The translations under genes and the position numbers were made by a program. This document shows positions 44,147-54,400 of a stretch of 64,000 nucleotides of DNA, piece by piece (positions within the stretch are counted from its first letter, which is position 1; each line of letters opens with the position of its first letter). The notes beneath the pieces are model-generated. The model was not told the DNA's origin, ran no database searches, and was given only the letters and a program-made list of their open reading frames with translations. Source of the stretch: Mycobacterium angelicum (lineage in GTDB: Bacteria > Actinomycetota > Actinomycetes > Mycobacteriales > Mycobacteriaceae); contig NZ_MVHE01000014.1 in NCBI RefSeq assembly GCF_002086155.1, forward strand, positions 1 through 64,000. The letters run 5' to 3'.

Positions 44147-47100
44147 CTATTGCGTGGGCTCGTTGCCGAGTTGACCGACCGGTCCAAGGTCGACCTGGCC
44201 GAACTTCACGGTGCCGATGGTCCCCAGGGCCTTGGTGATGTAGGCGTCTTTGCTGATGAAATGTTCGATCGGGTGGGGGTTGACGATGCCACTGTTAAGT
44301 CCCCGCAACACGGGGTCGATCCGATCGAGGATCGGAGGTCCGCCGAGGACGACGACCGGGGGAATGTGCGGGCTGGTTTCCATCGGGCTTGACCGTCCGA
44401 TGTTGTAGCCCTGCCACCTGTCAACGGTTACCTGCTGTTCAGTGCTGCTGACGTAGAAGACATGCCGCGTGTCGCTATATAGGAACGGTGCGTCCCACGG
44501 GTTGCTGAGATCGTGGCGGGGTTCGGTGATGGCCGCCGCAACCGGGTTATCCAAAATGGGCCGGGTCAGCACCGTGGGGTCAGGGAAACCCCAATCCAAA
44601 CTCAGGTTCCGACCGTAATCGGCCGTGAGGGTCCCATTGGGGTTCGACAGGTACCGGTAGGAACCGTTCGGGAATTTCGGCTGAAATGGCGCATCCTCCG
44701 CGCGGATTGGCACACTGTGCGCGTTGTACAGCAGGAAAAACGAGTCACCGATGGGACTGTCGATGCTCACCTGCAGCGTGTCCCCGTCGGCGTGCGCCGA
44801 GAGGTGGACGCTCGCGCGATCGAATCCGGATGGGTCGGTAGTGCCGAGGACCGTCGGCTTAGTGGAATCCGAGGTTCGTGCCGGCTGCCAGGCGCCGTTG
44901 TAGAACTCGCTCCAGCAGAGCATTGCCTGAACGCTGATCTGCGGCGGAACCGTGTTGATATCAGTGCTTTTCAGGGCGGCCAGGTCCTTATCGGGCGCGA
45001 TCGGCTGGGCGTTGTTGACCTGGGTCTGGTTAAGGATTTGCAGCCAGAACAGGAAGACCCGGTTCTTCCACACCACCGGTATGACGGGATTGTCGGCGAT
45101 GTCCAACTTGATCTGCTCCCACGGCATCCAGGTGCCGCCCTCGCGTCGACGCCAGTAGTAGTTGCGATCGCTGCCGGCGGTGCGTGCAACGACATAGGTC
45201 ACGTCGTCGGCAACTCCGGGGTCGTTTTCCACGAAGTAGATGCCGCAGGGTTCGAGTTTGGCCAGCGTATCGAGTTTGGCCAGGTACTTGCCGAGCGCGA
45301 CGGCCGCACCGTCTTCAGTGATGTCGCTTTGCAGCAGTTCGCTCATCATCTCTTTGAAGATCGGCGACTGGTTGTCCCGCAGCTCGGGCTCCAGCCAGTT
45401 CTCCGGCCACAGGAACACCTTGCGATTGGCTTCCCAGACTCGGTAACGCTTCATCCATTCCCATTGAGCGCCATTGATAGCCGACGGGGCTACGCGCTTT
45501 TCCAGGTTCATCAGGCAGCGATCGATGAACAGCTGAACCGCGGACAGCGCGCTGCGAATCCGGGACGTCTGCATACACGGGGCCATCTGCACGTCCATCA
45601 GGAAATACTCGAAAAGCTTTTCCGGGGTGTCGATATGGGCGGACTGCGGCGCCGAACGCATCTGGTGCAACACGAAGGCGACCAGGGCGTCGCGCTGGCG
45701 GCTGCGCATATCGTCGTTGACCGGCTTGATGACGTCGAGCCAGTCGCTGGCGCTGTAGCGAGCTTGCAACGCCTTCTGCAGATTGCGCACGGTGTCGCCG
45801 GCGGGGTTGTTGGTAGCTGCCGCTATGAGGGCTGTGGTGGTGATCCCGAGCGCCGCGGATTGTCGCAGCGCAGCGCGCACGCGAGCGAACAGGTCAAGAC
45901 CGCGAAGATCTTCGGCCGTCTTGTTGAACCGCGCCAGCACCGCGCTCACCGATTCGACGTCCCATCCAGTGATGTCGTAGAGCAAACCGCCTTTGGCGGC
46001 TGCGGTTTGGGGGTCACGCAAGACAGCGAGCAGGCGCTCGTCGCCAGGGGACAGCGCTGCCTTGAGGCTAGCGAAGGAGAGCACCCCGGTCAGCGCGGGT
46101 AGCAGCGCAGCGGCTTGCGCGCGAGTTGGTTTGCCGGACACCCGAATTGCGTTGAGCCAGCCCTTGCCGCCGATGCGGTAGTCGGCGTAGCCGGCCAGGC
46201 AGGCCGTCTCGGAGGCGGAGATCTTCAGGGCCGCGGCCAGTGCACTCGCCTTGAGGAAGCGGGTATAGCTCGCGGCGAAGCGGGCGCGCCGATCGTGGGG
46301 GTAGAGGCAGCTGTCGGGAATGAGTTCCCAGCCGCGCCCGGCGGTCTGCCACCACAGCTGCAATGTGGTGCGAACGTTTTCGGCTGTCAGTGTGACCGGG
46401 TAAAGCCTTCCGGGTACCAGGTCGATTGGGCTGTCCGTGGTCCATTGGCTGCGGTTGTTGTTCGCGACCAGGCGCGCGTCGCCGATGGTGATGGTGACTG
46501 TCGCGTTGGCATCGGTGTCGATGCGTAATTCATAGGAGTCGTTGGTGGGCGCCTGAAGGTATCCGGTCCAGGTGCCGGTGATGGTATCGGATTGAAGGGT
46601 GGACTGCGGTACGCCTTCGACATCCAGGGCGGGCCGACCCGGATCGCCAGGGAACGTGAGATGTGCTGTCAAACCGAAGTTTTCGATGTCGATCAGGTCG
46701 GCGATGGCCGCCGTCGCGGTGCCGTCGGCGCGGCGCAGGACGCTTGCATCGGTCAACACGGACGCAGTCAGGTCGATGTCGGTCCTGGCCGTGGTGCTGA
46801 CGGTGGCAAGGGCCTGCTGGTGTTTGCGGCGGTCCAGTAGTGCCGGCAGGAACAACGCGAGCAGCCGCGCGCGCCGCTGCGCGGGCGGGTCGTTCCACCC
46901 GGTGTAAGTGTCGTAAAAGCCGCGCAGTTCGGGATACCGGGTGAACAGCGGCGCGGTGGCCTGCTGAATGTCTTGGTACAGCGTCGTCACTGCGGCGACG
47001 AAGGCGGCGGTGGCGTCGGCGTCGGTCAGTGCATCGCGCGTGGCCTCGCTCATCACGCCGACGAAGACCAGGCGCTGACGAAATGCGTCGTAGGAGAGCC

Positions 47101-50100
47101 GGTCGGGAGCGACTTGGGTGACCGCATCGGGCAGGGTCGGCTGTGCGTTGGCGTACGGCACGTCGGTAGTGACGGTGCCGTCCAAGAGGCCGAAGAAGAA
47201 ATCGGTGGCGGCGGTGTCGTAGACCATGGCCATCCTGGCGCGTGCGATCTGGCCGTCGGGGTCGTCGACGAGACCGAAACTGCTTTCCACGCCGGCAAGT
47301 TCAGCGCGCAGGGTTACGGCAAAGCCGTTGATCTGATCGTCGGGCGGCGCGGCGGTGCCACTGAGATCTTCGTTCCAGATCAGATACAGCGCAGTCGCGG
47401 GCTTGATGTTCGCCGCACGTAGGCCGTCGACGAGGTCGAGGAATCTCAGGATAGGGGGATTGGCGTAGGTCAAAGCTGCAAACGGGTCGATACCGCTGTA
47501 GTTGATGAGCCGCAGAAGTTCGGTCACGCTGAGCCGCAGTTTGCGTGCCAGCCACCCGCGGCGATAAACGTCGCTTACCGTGTCGATGGACAGTGCTGTG
47601 TTCGCCGTGTAGCGCAGTGCGGTGGTGATGCTGTCAAATTCGTTGCCTGTCAATCCTGTTGCGGCACGAAGGACCTCCTCATGGTCGAGCAGCTTTTGTG
47701 TACCGTCGAGGATGGTGCCGTAACCGTCATCACCGAAGGCCGGATCCGCGTCGGTGAGGCCCGGGTTGAGGAAGAGCGTTCGGTACAGCGAGCCGTCGCC
47801 GTAGGTGTCGATCGGCGCGAAACACGCTAGCAGGGAAAGCAAGTCGCGGTCTGGCCGCAAATTAAGACGCTTGATGAGCCGGGCCGCGATGCCAAGCCGG
47901 GGCAGCAGCGCAAGAAACCCGGTGTCCAGCCGGGCCAGGTTTTGCGCGTCGTCGGGGTCGTTGGGCAATTGGGCGGCGGGGTAGAGCGCGGTGATGGCGG
48001 CGTCGGTCTGGTGGATCGTCCAGCCGAGCATCTTCCAGAGCCGGATGAAGCGCAGCAGGCGAACGAACTCGATGGCGCGCACCGGCTGTGCGAGGAGATC
48101 TGGGTCGGCATAACGGAATTCGAGCGCGTCGAATCGCACCTGCACGGTGGGTCCGGACGGATCGGCCAAGACCAGCAACGCGGTGATCTGATGGAAGTTC
48201 TGGTCGTTCTTGATCCAGGCCTTGATGTCACCGCCATATTGCGCGGGGTCGACTTGGGGCGCCAGCTCGGCGTCGAAATCGTCGTCGCTGATGACACCGT
48301 CGTGGAAGTCTTTGATCGTCTTGAGTGACACGCCGAGACGCGCAAGCTTGGGAAGTAGGGTTCCGGACGGGTTGATGAATCGGGTCGTCAGGATGGCAAG
48401 CAACTCGTCGTAGCTGATGGCCAGGCGCGTACAAAAGTCTTTCGCGTTCGATAGACCGGTGATCACATCGGCGTCGGGCATCGCGGCGGGCAGGCCATAA
48501 AGCGCAGCTAGCGTGAGGGTCCGGTCGGTGAGCAGCCGGTACTCAGGCCGCGACATCCCCAGCTGTTCCATCCAGATGTCGCGCCAGCCATAAGCGTCAT
48601 CGGCGGCGCGCTCGATGTCGTCGTTGACCCGCAATGCCTCCATGGTTTGGGTCAGCGTGGTGTCAAAGGCGGCGAACAGGCGGCGCAGCCGCTGCAGCGG
48701 CTGGTGGAACGGCAGCGGAGGCGTCGGCGGCAACAGGGGTGGGACGGCGACGTTGCCGGCCAGCACGTCGTAGGCGGAGTCTTGGACGAATTGCGGGTTG
48801 GCCAATAGCTGTTCGCTGCTCGCGCGGTCATCGGTGCTGTGGCCTTGGTAGCCGTCCAGCGACAGCTGATTGGTGACGAAATACTCCAGCGTCTCGTTAA
48901 CCAAGTCGATGTAGGGCATTGCGGTGTTCGTGTTCTGGCATGTCAGGGGCAAAAACTGCAAGTCGGGACGGCGCGACAACAACACTTGCAGGGGGGTGAT
49001 CTCGGTATCGGCGGGTTGGCCTGCAGCAGTCCAGGCCGCGGTATCGGCGAAGGGGTAAGGGGCCCCACCGTGGTTGGTGCGCCATTGACCGGTGAACTGT
49101 GTCCAACGGGCGGTGTCGCGGTCGATGAACTGCAACAGGTCGACCAGATAGGCAGCCGGGCTCAGGATCGAGCGGCAATCCTCGCAGTCGCAGTAGTCGA
49201 TTTCGCCGAATAGCGTTGTCAGAGTCGGGTATGCGATCACGTCACCGACGTCGTCGGGAACTTTCGGAGCCGGATCGATCACTTGGGCGGGACTGTTCAC
49301 GCCAACTCCAGGCGCGTTGTTCGCCAGCGCGTAGGAGGTGGTGAGGTTGAGCACCGCCGCGTGGACCTGTTGGGCGCGGGCGTGGATCAGCGCCGCGCTT
49401 GCGCTGCCACCGACTTCACCGGCGAACGCGGCGACGAATTCGTCGCGGTCATATTGGGCCGCGGCGAACGCGGAGTCGATACCGGCATGCAGCAATGCGT
49501 TCGCGGCCTCGTCGTCGACGGTGATCTGGCGCACGCGTTGGATGCGTGCGACATCACTTCGCACCTCGGGACTGATATCCACCTGGTTGCGAGCGACGTA
49601 CTGGTCGATGGGCTGCGCACCGATGTCGAACGTACTGTGGTTAGCGATAAGGAAATCGTGGACCTCGGCCGGTGTGGCTGTCGCGGTTGGGGTTTCGTTG
49701 TTCTTTACCATCGCGGCCACGGTGGCAGTGGGATAGCTGATCCGCAGCTGGGTGGCTAGCACAGTGGCGTAGTTGGTCCGTTTGGTCGGGTCGTCGGCTC
49801 CGAGGATCTCGGGGGGAACACTGTCGATCAGCCCGAGCCAGTTGGCCGGCTTATAGAGACCCTGGTTCAGCAGGTCGACGGGATCGACCAAGGGTGTTGC
49901 GGCATCTTCATGCAACTTGCCGATCAGCGACGCGTTATTCAGCGTCAGGTATGCCAGCTTGCCGTCAAGCTGAAGTCGGAGTGACTTTTCGGGCCCGAAC
50001 GCCGCCTCGACACCCTGCCACAGGTCGGCGTAACTGTCTTCATGCAGCACCTGCAATTGGGCGAATGTGCGCCGCTGCGCATCGTCGGCATCGTGCATAG

Positions 50101-51427
50101 ACACCGCCAGCATTTCGGTCAAGGACGATACGCCGGCGGTGGCGGGGCCGCTGAGAGCCTTTCCAGCAGAGAGTGTTTGGAACTTTTCTACTGCGCCCGC
50201 GAGCGTTTCACTCAGCCCTGCCGGCACGATGCCCTGAGCTACGCCCTGCTGCCAGATGGTGGCAATTGACTTTGAGGGCAGCTGAAAGAGCGTGTCATCG
50301 GTAGGCAATCCGGCGCGAAACAGTGCGTAGAACAGTGCCGGGTGAAGCCCGTCGTCTCCGTCTTTGCTCTCGGTGCTGAACTTGTCGGCCAGTGCCGCCA
50401 GCGCTACCGCACGTGCATCCCAGCCGGTCTTGTTGGCCAGAAAGGTGATGTCTTGACACTGGCCGTTCTCCTGCAGGTCGGCCAGCGAGCCGTCGTAGTG
50501 GGCGGCGAGATCCGCGGTCAGCGTGTCGTGTTCAGCGCTCAATGACGTTGTGGCGGCATCGGATAGGTGAATGTCGAGCGTAGTGTCGGTACCCGCGTTG
50601 TAACGCACGTCTGAGGAGCCCAGCACGGTGTTCTCCCGCACGACGCGCGCCTGTAGGTCGGGTTTCTGTTTGTCCCCCGCATAGCCGAAGGTGGCACTGT
50701 AGGACCCGTCGGGGCCGGACACGGTGTCGATTAGGGTCGTGTCGCCGCCGACGTTGCGGTCGATGATGGAGACGGTCAGCTGGCCAGTGCCGGCACGGCT
50801 GCTGCTGAACACGTGCCCGCTCACGAGATATGGTCCGTTGCCGGTGACCGTCAGGTTGACGATCTGCATACGGTCTGCCGCATCGACGACTTCCGTCGCG
50901 CGTGCCCGGTTGTCGGTGTCGAAGACGGCTAGGCGCAGCCGCCGAAAACCAGTGCTGTCGGGTTTGGCGTAATCGATCGCGTAATTGCCTTCGGGGTCGG
51001 TGTCGTCGGCGCCGAGATGCACTGACTCGTTGTCGTTTTCACCGAACAGCACCACGCGGCCTCTAAAGGGGGTGTCGTCGGCGTTGACGACGTGGCCCGC
51101 CACGCCGGATAGGGGTGACCGGTCACTGAAGATGAAAGCAGCGAAGTCCCGCAGCATCTCGTTGAGCGCGGCGGCGGTGCGGAAATCGACGCTGCCCGAG
51201 GCCTCGATGTTTCTGCTATCTTGCACCCTGCGAACGGTTTCCTCCGTGGCGCCGCCGTAGGCCTGATGCTGTTGCTCGTCGGTGATCGCCTGCACGAGGT
51301 CGAGCGCCGCATCTTCGGGATCGAGGAGAAGTGTTCCGCTGCGCAGCAATAAGACCAATCCATCCTGCAAGTTGGCCACCTCGGCACCCGTGCTACCCGG
51401 GTTGAGCGGTGCGGTGATGGGGCGCAC
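44147..51427 (-). CDS. Tc toxin TcA N-terminal chain with peptidoglycan-binding-like and Ig-like lead domains
   Basis: The 2,426-residue protein has: a PG-binding_1-like helical module (GSTGAEVANLQDGL ... VRRVQD, about 1-80); two carboxypeptidase-regulatory/Ig-like domains (GVAGHVVNADDTPFRGRV, SGHVFSSSRAGTGQLTVS, about 105-290); a helical Tc region with CDCEDCRSILSPAAYLVDLL (about 746); a PA14-like domain near 1590-1720 (GTWTGYLQAPTNDSYELRID); and an ABC-toxin N-type region near 1880-2000 (LFEYFLMDVQMAPC, WEWMKRYRVWEANRKVFLWP). The GTG at 51427 has AGGAG 6 bases upstream and follows the TcB-TcC stop by 12 bases. Lead domains of this kind may bind target surfaces. Confidence 0.9.
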   Translation of the reverse strand: MRPITAPLNPGSTGAEVANLQDGLVLLLRSGTLLLDPEDAALDLVQAITDEQQHQAYGGATEETVRRVQDSRNIEASGSVDFRTAAALNEMLRDFAAFIFSDRSPLSGVAGHVVNADDTPFRGRVVLFGENDNESVHLGADDTDPEGNYAIDYAKPDSTGFRRLRLAVFDTDNRARATEVVDAADRMQIVNLTVTGNGPYLVSGHVFSSSRAGTGQLTVSIIDRNVGGDTTLIDTVSGPDGSYSATFGYAGDKQKPDLQARVVRENTVLGSSDVRYNAGTDTTLDIHLSDAATTSLSAEHDTLTADLAAHYDGSLADLQENGQCQDITFLANKTGWDARAVALAALADKFSTESKDGDDGLHPALFYALFRAGLPTDDTLFQLPSKSIATIWQQGVAQGIVPAGLSETLAGAVEKFQTLSAGKALSGPATAGVSSLTEMLAVSMHDADDAQRRTFAQLQVLHEDSYADLWQGVEAAFGPEKSLRLQLDGKLAYLTLNNASLIGKLHEDAATPLVDPVDLLNQGLYKPANWLGLIDSVPPEILGADDPTKRTNYATVLATQLRISYPTATVAAMVKNNETPTATATPAEVHDFLIANHSTFDIGAQPIDQYVARNQVDISPEVRSDVARIQRVRQITVDDEAANALLHAGIDSAFAAAQYDRDEFVAAFAGEVGGSASAALIHARAQQVHAAVLNLTTSYALANNAPGVGVNSPAQVIDPAPKVPDDVGDVIAYPTLTTLFGEIDYCDCEDCRSILSPAAYLVDLLQFIDRDTARWTQFTGQWRTNHGGAPYPFADTAAWTAAGQPADTEITPLQVLLSRRPDLQFLPLTCQNTNTAMPYIDLVNETLEYFVTNQLSLDGYQGHSTDDRASSEQLLANPQFVQDSAYDVLAGNVAVPPLLPPTPPLPFHQPLQRLRRLFAAFDTTLTQTMEALRVNDDIERAADDAYGWRDIWMEQLGMSRPEYRLLTDRTLTLAALYGLPAAMPDADVITGLSNAKDFCTRLAISYDELLAILTTRFINPSGTLLPKLARLGVSLKTIKDFHDGVISDDDFDAELAPQVDPAQYGGDIKAWIKNDQNFHQITALLVLADPSGPTVQVRFDALEFRYADPDLLAQPVRAIEFVRLLRFIRLWKMLGWTIHQTDAAITALYPAAQLPNDPDDAQNLARLDTGFLALLPRLGIAARLIKRLNLRPDRDLLSLLACFAPIDTYGDGSLYRTLFLNPGLTDADPAFGDDGYGTILDGTQKLLDHEEVLRAATGLTGNEFDSITTALRYTANTALSIDTVSDVYRRGWLARKLRLSVTELLRLINYSGIDPFAALTYANPPILRFLDLVDGLRAANIKPATALYLIWNEDLSGTAAPPDDQINGFAVTLRAELAGVESSFGLVDDPDGQIARARMAMVYDTAATDFFFGLLDGTVTTDVPYANAQPTLPDAVTQVAPDRLSYDAFRQRLVFVGVMSEATRDALTDADATAAFVAAVTTLYQDIQQATAPLFTRYPELRGFYDTYTGWNDPPAQRRARLLALFLPALLDRRKHQQALATVSTTARTDIDLTASVLTDASVLRRADGTATAAIADLIDIENFGLTAHLTFPGDPGRPALDVEGVPQSTLQSDTITGTWTGYLQAPTNDSYELRIDTDANATVTITIGDARLVANNNRSQWTTDSPIDLVPGRLYPVTLTAENVRTTLQLWWQTAGRGWELIPDSCLYPHDRRARFAASYTRFLKASALAAALKISASETACLAGYADYRIGGKGWLNAIRVSGKPTRAQAAALLPALTGVLSFASLKAALSPGDERLLAVLRDPQTAAAKGGLLYDITGWDVESVSAVLARFNKTAEDLRGLDLFARVRAALRQSAALGITTTALIAAATNNPAGDTVRNLQKALQARYSASDWLDVIKPVNDDMRSRQRDALVAFVLHQMRSAPQSAHIDTPEKLFEYFLMDVQMAPCMQTSRIRSALSAVQLFIDRCLMNLEKRVAPSAINGAQWEWMKRYRVWEANRKVFLWPENWLEPELRDNQSPIFKEMMSELLQSDITEDGAAVALGKYLAKLDTLAKLEPCGIYFVENDPGVADDVTYVVARTAGSDRNYYWRRREGGTWMPWEQIKLDIADNPVIPVVWKNRVFLFWLQILNQTQVNNAQPIAPDKDLAALKSTDINTVPPQISVQAMLCWSEFYNGAWQPARTSDSTKPTVLGTTDPSGFDRASVHLSAHADGDTLQVSIDSPIGDSFFLLYNAHSVPIRAEDAPFQPKFPNGSYRYLSNPNGTLTADYGRNLSLDWGFPDPTVLTRPILDNPVAAAITEPRHDLSNPWDAPFLYSDTRHVFYVSSTEQQVTVDRWQGYNIGRSSPMETSPHIPPVVVLGGPPILDRIDPVLRGLNSGIVNPHPIEHFISKDAYITKALGTIGTVKFGQVDLGPVGQLGNEPTQ

Positions 51428-51439
51428 GGCTATCTCCTC

Positions 51440-54400
51440 TCATCTACGCGAGCGTGTGTATCCGCCCTCGACCGGGGGATGGTGTTCGAGCTTGAACTTT
51501 TTGAGCATGGCTCTCGCGAAATCCCAGACCTCTTCGGCTGAGGCATTCTGATGGGTGTCAATCCACTTCTTCCACAGCGGGTTCCAGCCGCCCTCGGCGC
51601 CGCCGGAGTGAATAGCCGAATGCTCACCCTCGCTGAGTGAGATGACCCACTTGTCGACGTCGATGCGGAGTCTTGTAAAGAAGGGCCGGAATTCTTTGGC
51701 CTGCGGCAGGACGTGGTGCTGGTGATCACGTGGGTAGGCGTTGGCGATGCGCCGGCCCCGGTCGGCCAAAGCCGCTGCATTGTGCGTTGTTGTGGGAGTC
51801 TTCCCGGTGGGTTGAGCGCTGATTTCCCGGCCCTTTGGAGCGATATATGGCAGCCGAGTGGTTCGAGGGGCAGGCTTACCGTCGCCTTCTCCGAAAGCCG
51901 CGGGATCATCAGCTTGAGCAGAACCGACACTTCGTTTCGCGTTGGGATTCTCGGCGTAATATCTATTCCACGCCTTCGTGTCATACGGATCTTGCGGCGG
52001 ACCAGAAATTTTACCTTCGCCAGGCTTCAACGCAGACAAGCCTTTTCCGAGCAGTTGCGCCCCGGCGCCCAAAGCGAAACCCGCAGCGGCACCACCGGCG
52101 GCGCCCTGGAACGTCGTGTCGGCATACTGGCGCCCCGAGCTAAGCTCGCCCTTCTTCACGTCCTGGATGACTTGATCCCCAGCCGACTGCGCGGCGCCAC
52201 CGACCAGCCCACCCACGCCGCCTTGCAATGCGGCGGGTGCCCCTTTGAGGGCGCCGCCCGCGGCGCCGCCGGCCGCGAAACTGAGTCCGGTGACTGCTGT
52301 GTGCGCGGCGAACTCACCTTCGGTGATGTGGGGCTTGACGGCTTGGGCCTCGCGTTCGTTGGCCGGTGCGCCGGCTTCGCTGACGGCGGTCAGGGTGGCC
52401 ACGATAACGATCGCCGCCACCAACAGCCAGGCAAAGTGGCCATTGGGGTCTATCGCGATTGTCGGCCGGTTGTCGGCATAGCAGTAGAGGTTAAGGCCCC
52501 CGCGGACTCCGATGGGATCGCAACTGAGCCAACGTCCTAGCCACGGCAGGTAATACCGCGCGCCGTGATATGCGAAGCCGGTTTCCTCGTCGCGTTCCTT
52601 GCCGGTGTAGCGGTATCTCTTCAGACTGACTTCGGCGGCGCTGCGCCCGGCCTGAAATGCCGTAGTGCCGTACGGGTGGTACTCCTCGTAGGCGATCAGC
52701 CCACCCGCCACGTCGAGTTCCAACGTGACCGAATCCAGTTGGTTGCCAATCTGATAGCGCATCCGAGGCTGTTGATCGCCGCCTGTTCGCTCCGTCTCGA
52801 CGATCGCGACACGTCGATCGCCGTCCATGACATGGACGGTTTGGCGCTCGAGAACGACGTTCCCGCCGGTGTATTCGCGGTAGACCTCGTAGCCGTCTAG
52901 GTACACACGCTCGTTCTTGCGGGCTCCGGCCGCCGTCTCGGTAATTTTGCGCACTCGCGCGCCCGTCGAATCGTAAACGTAGTACGTGGTTTCGGGGTTA
53001 CCGCCGTTGACAACCTGCTGCGCGGTGGTCGCCAGTTCGTCCTGGTAGTTCCAGCCCATGTGCGACAGGTGAGCAACGGAGTCGATCGAGCCGTGCGCGT
53101 CATAGCCGTAGGTGAGGCTGTAGCCGCCCACGTCGGAGTAGTCGGGTTGGTCGGGGTCGGCTGGCAAGCTGGTGGCGAGCAACCGGTTGCTGTCGAGCGC
53201 GTATTGATACCGCCGCTGCCACACCACCGCGCCCGGCGCATCAATGTTGGTACCGGCATGGTGAATAAGCGACATCAGGTTGCCGACGGCGTCATAGCGG
53301 AAGCGTTCGACATAGCCGCGCAAACCCAGTAGATCGTTGGGGTGGATGCGCGACCCGGCGAACGGATAGTCACGCCGGTAAGCGTCGTTGGGTTCGAGCA
53401 GAAAGCCCGTCTGGCCGCTGTGTTCGCGGCCGGAGGCCGCCACCAGCCGGTAGCGGGCGTCATAGATGTAGTCGGTGGTACCGGTGGCTTGCGGTGTCGC
53501 GATCACGGCGTCATCGACAACGCGGCTGATGTTGCCGACGGCGTCATAGGTGTATCGGAGATTTTGCACCACAGTCGAATTCGCGAACAGCATTGACGCC
53601 GTCGCGTCAGGCTGGGCGGGACGCTCGGTTCGTGCCGATGTCAAACGGAACGTGTAGTCGTCGTAGGCGTATGTGGTCGAAGCCCCGTTGCCGTACTCGA
53701 CGCGCAACCGCTGCCCTTTGGCGTTGTAATCGACGTTGGTCACGAACGGAGTTGCTGCCGGCGCGCCATTGAGTGTGACGTCGATACGGTCGAGCAGGTT
53801 GGCCTGGTTGAACTGGGCGTGGTACACGCTGCCGTCGGGTTTGGTGACGGTGGTGGGCCGGTTAAGCGCGTCGTAGCCGATCCGGGTGACGAACCCGGCT
53901 CCAGGCTCCAGCTGTGGTGCGGCCGCAGCGGCAACGGCATCGGGGTCATCGATGCCGGTCAGCGCGCCCCAGTCCGGTACCGATTTGTAGTCGCGGGCAA
54001 GGCTCCGTTCGGTGCTCAGCAGGTTGCCCTTGAAGTCGTAGCTGCTGTTCGTGGCGACCCCGGCACCGTCGTATGTACTGAACAAATGGCCACGCAGGTT
54101 GGCTTGCACGTCCGGGTGGTGTTCGCCGTAGATTTGTCGTTGCACGAGCACCTCGGCGTCGGGCATTGCGGCCGCGCGTGGCGAGCCCGCCAAAGTGGTT
54201 AGTCCCGAGGCAGTTACGTAAACACTGATGGGACGCCGGGCGCGGTCGTAGACGTTGCGGCGGCGGTAGCCGCGGCTGTCCCAGCTGAAGAGGGGAGTGC
54301 CCGTAGCGTCGGGCAGCGTCCAGCGCTCTCCGCTGTCCATGCTGCGGCTGTACAACGGCTGGCCGGCAATGTCGTAGGTTGGCGAGACCCCCTGTGGCCA

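Noticed and set aside
44513..46102. 529-codon plus-strand frame opposite the TcA gene
   Set aside because: Antisense shadow; the TcA strand has clear family motifs across the same stretch.
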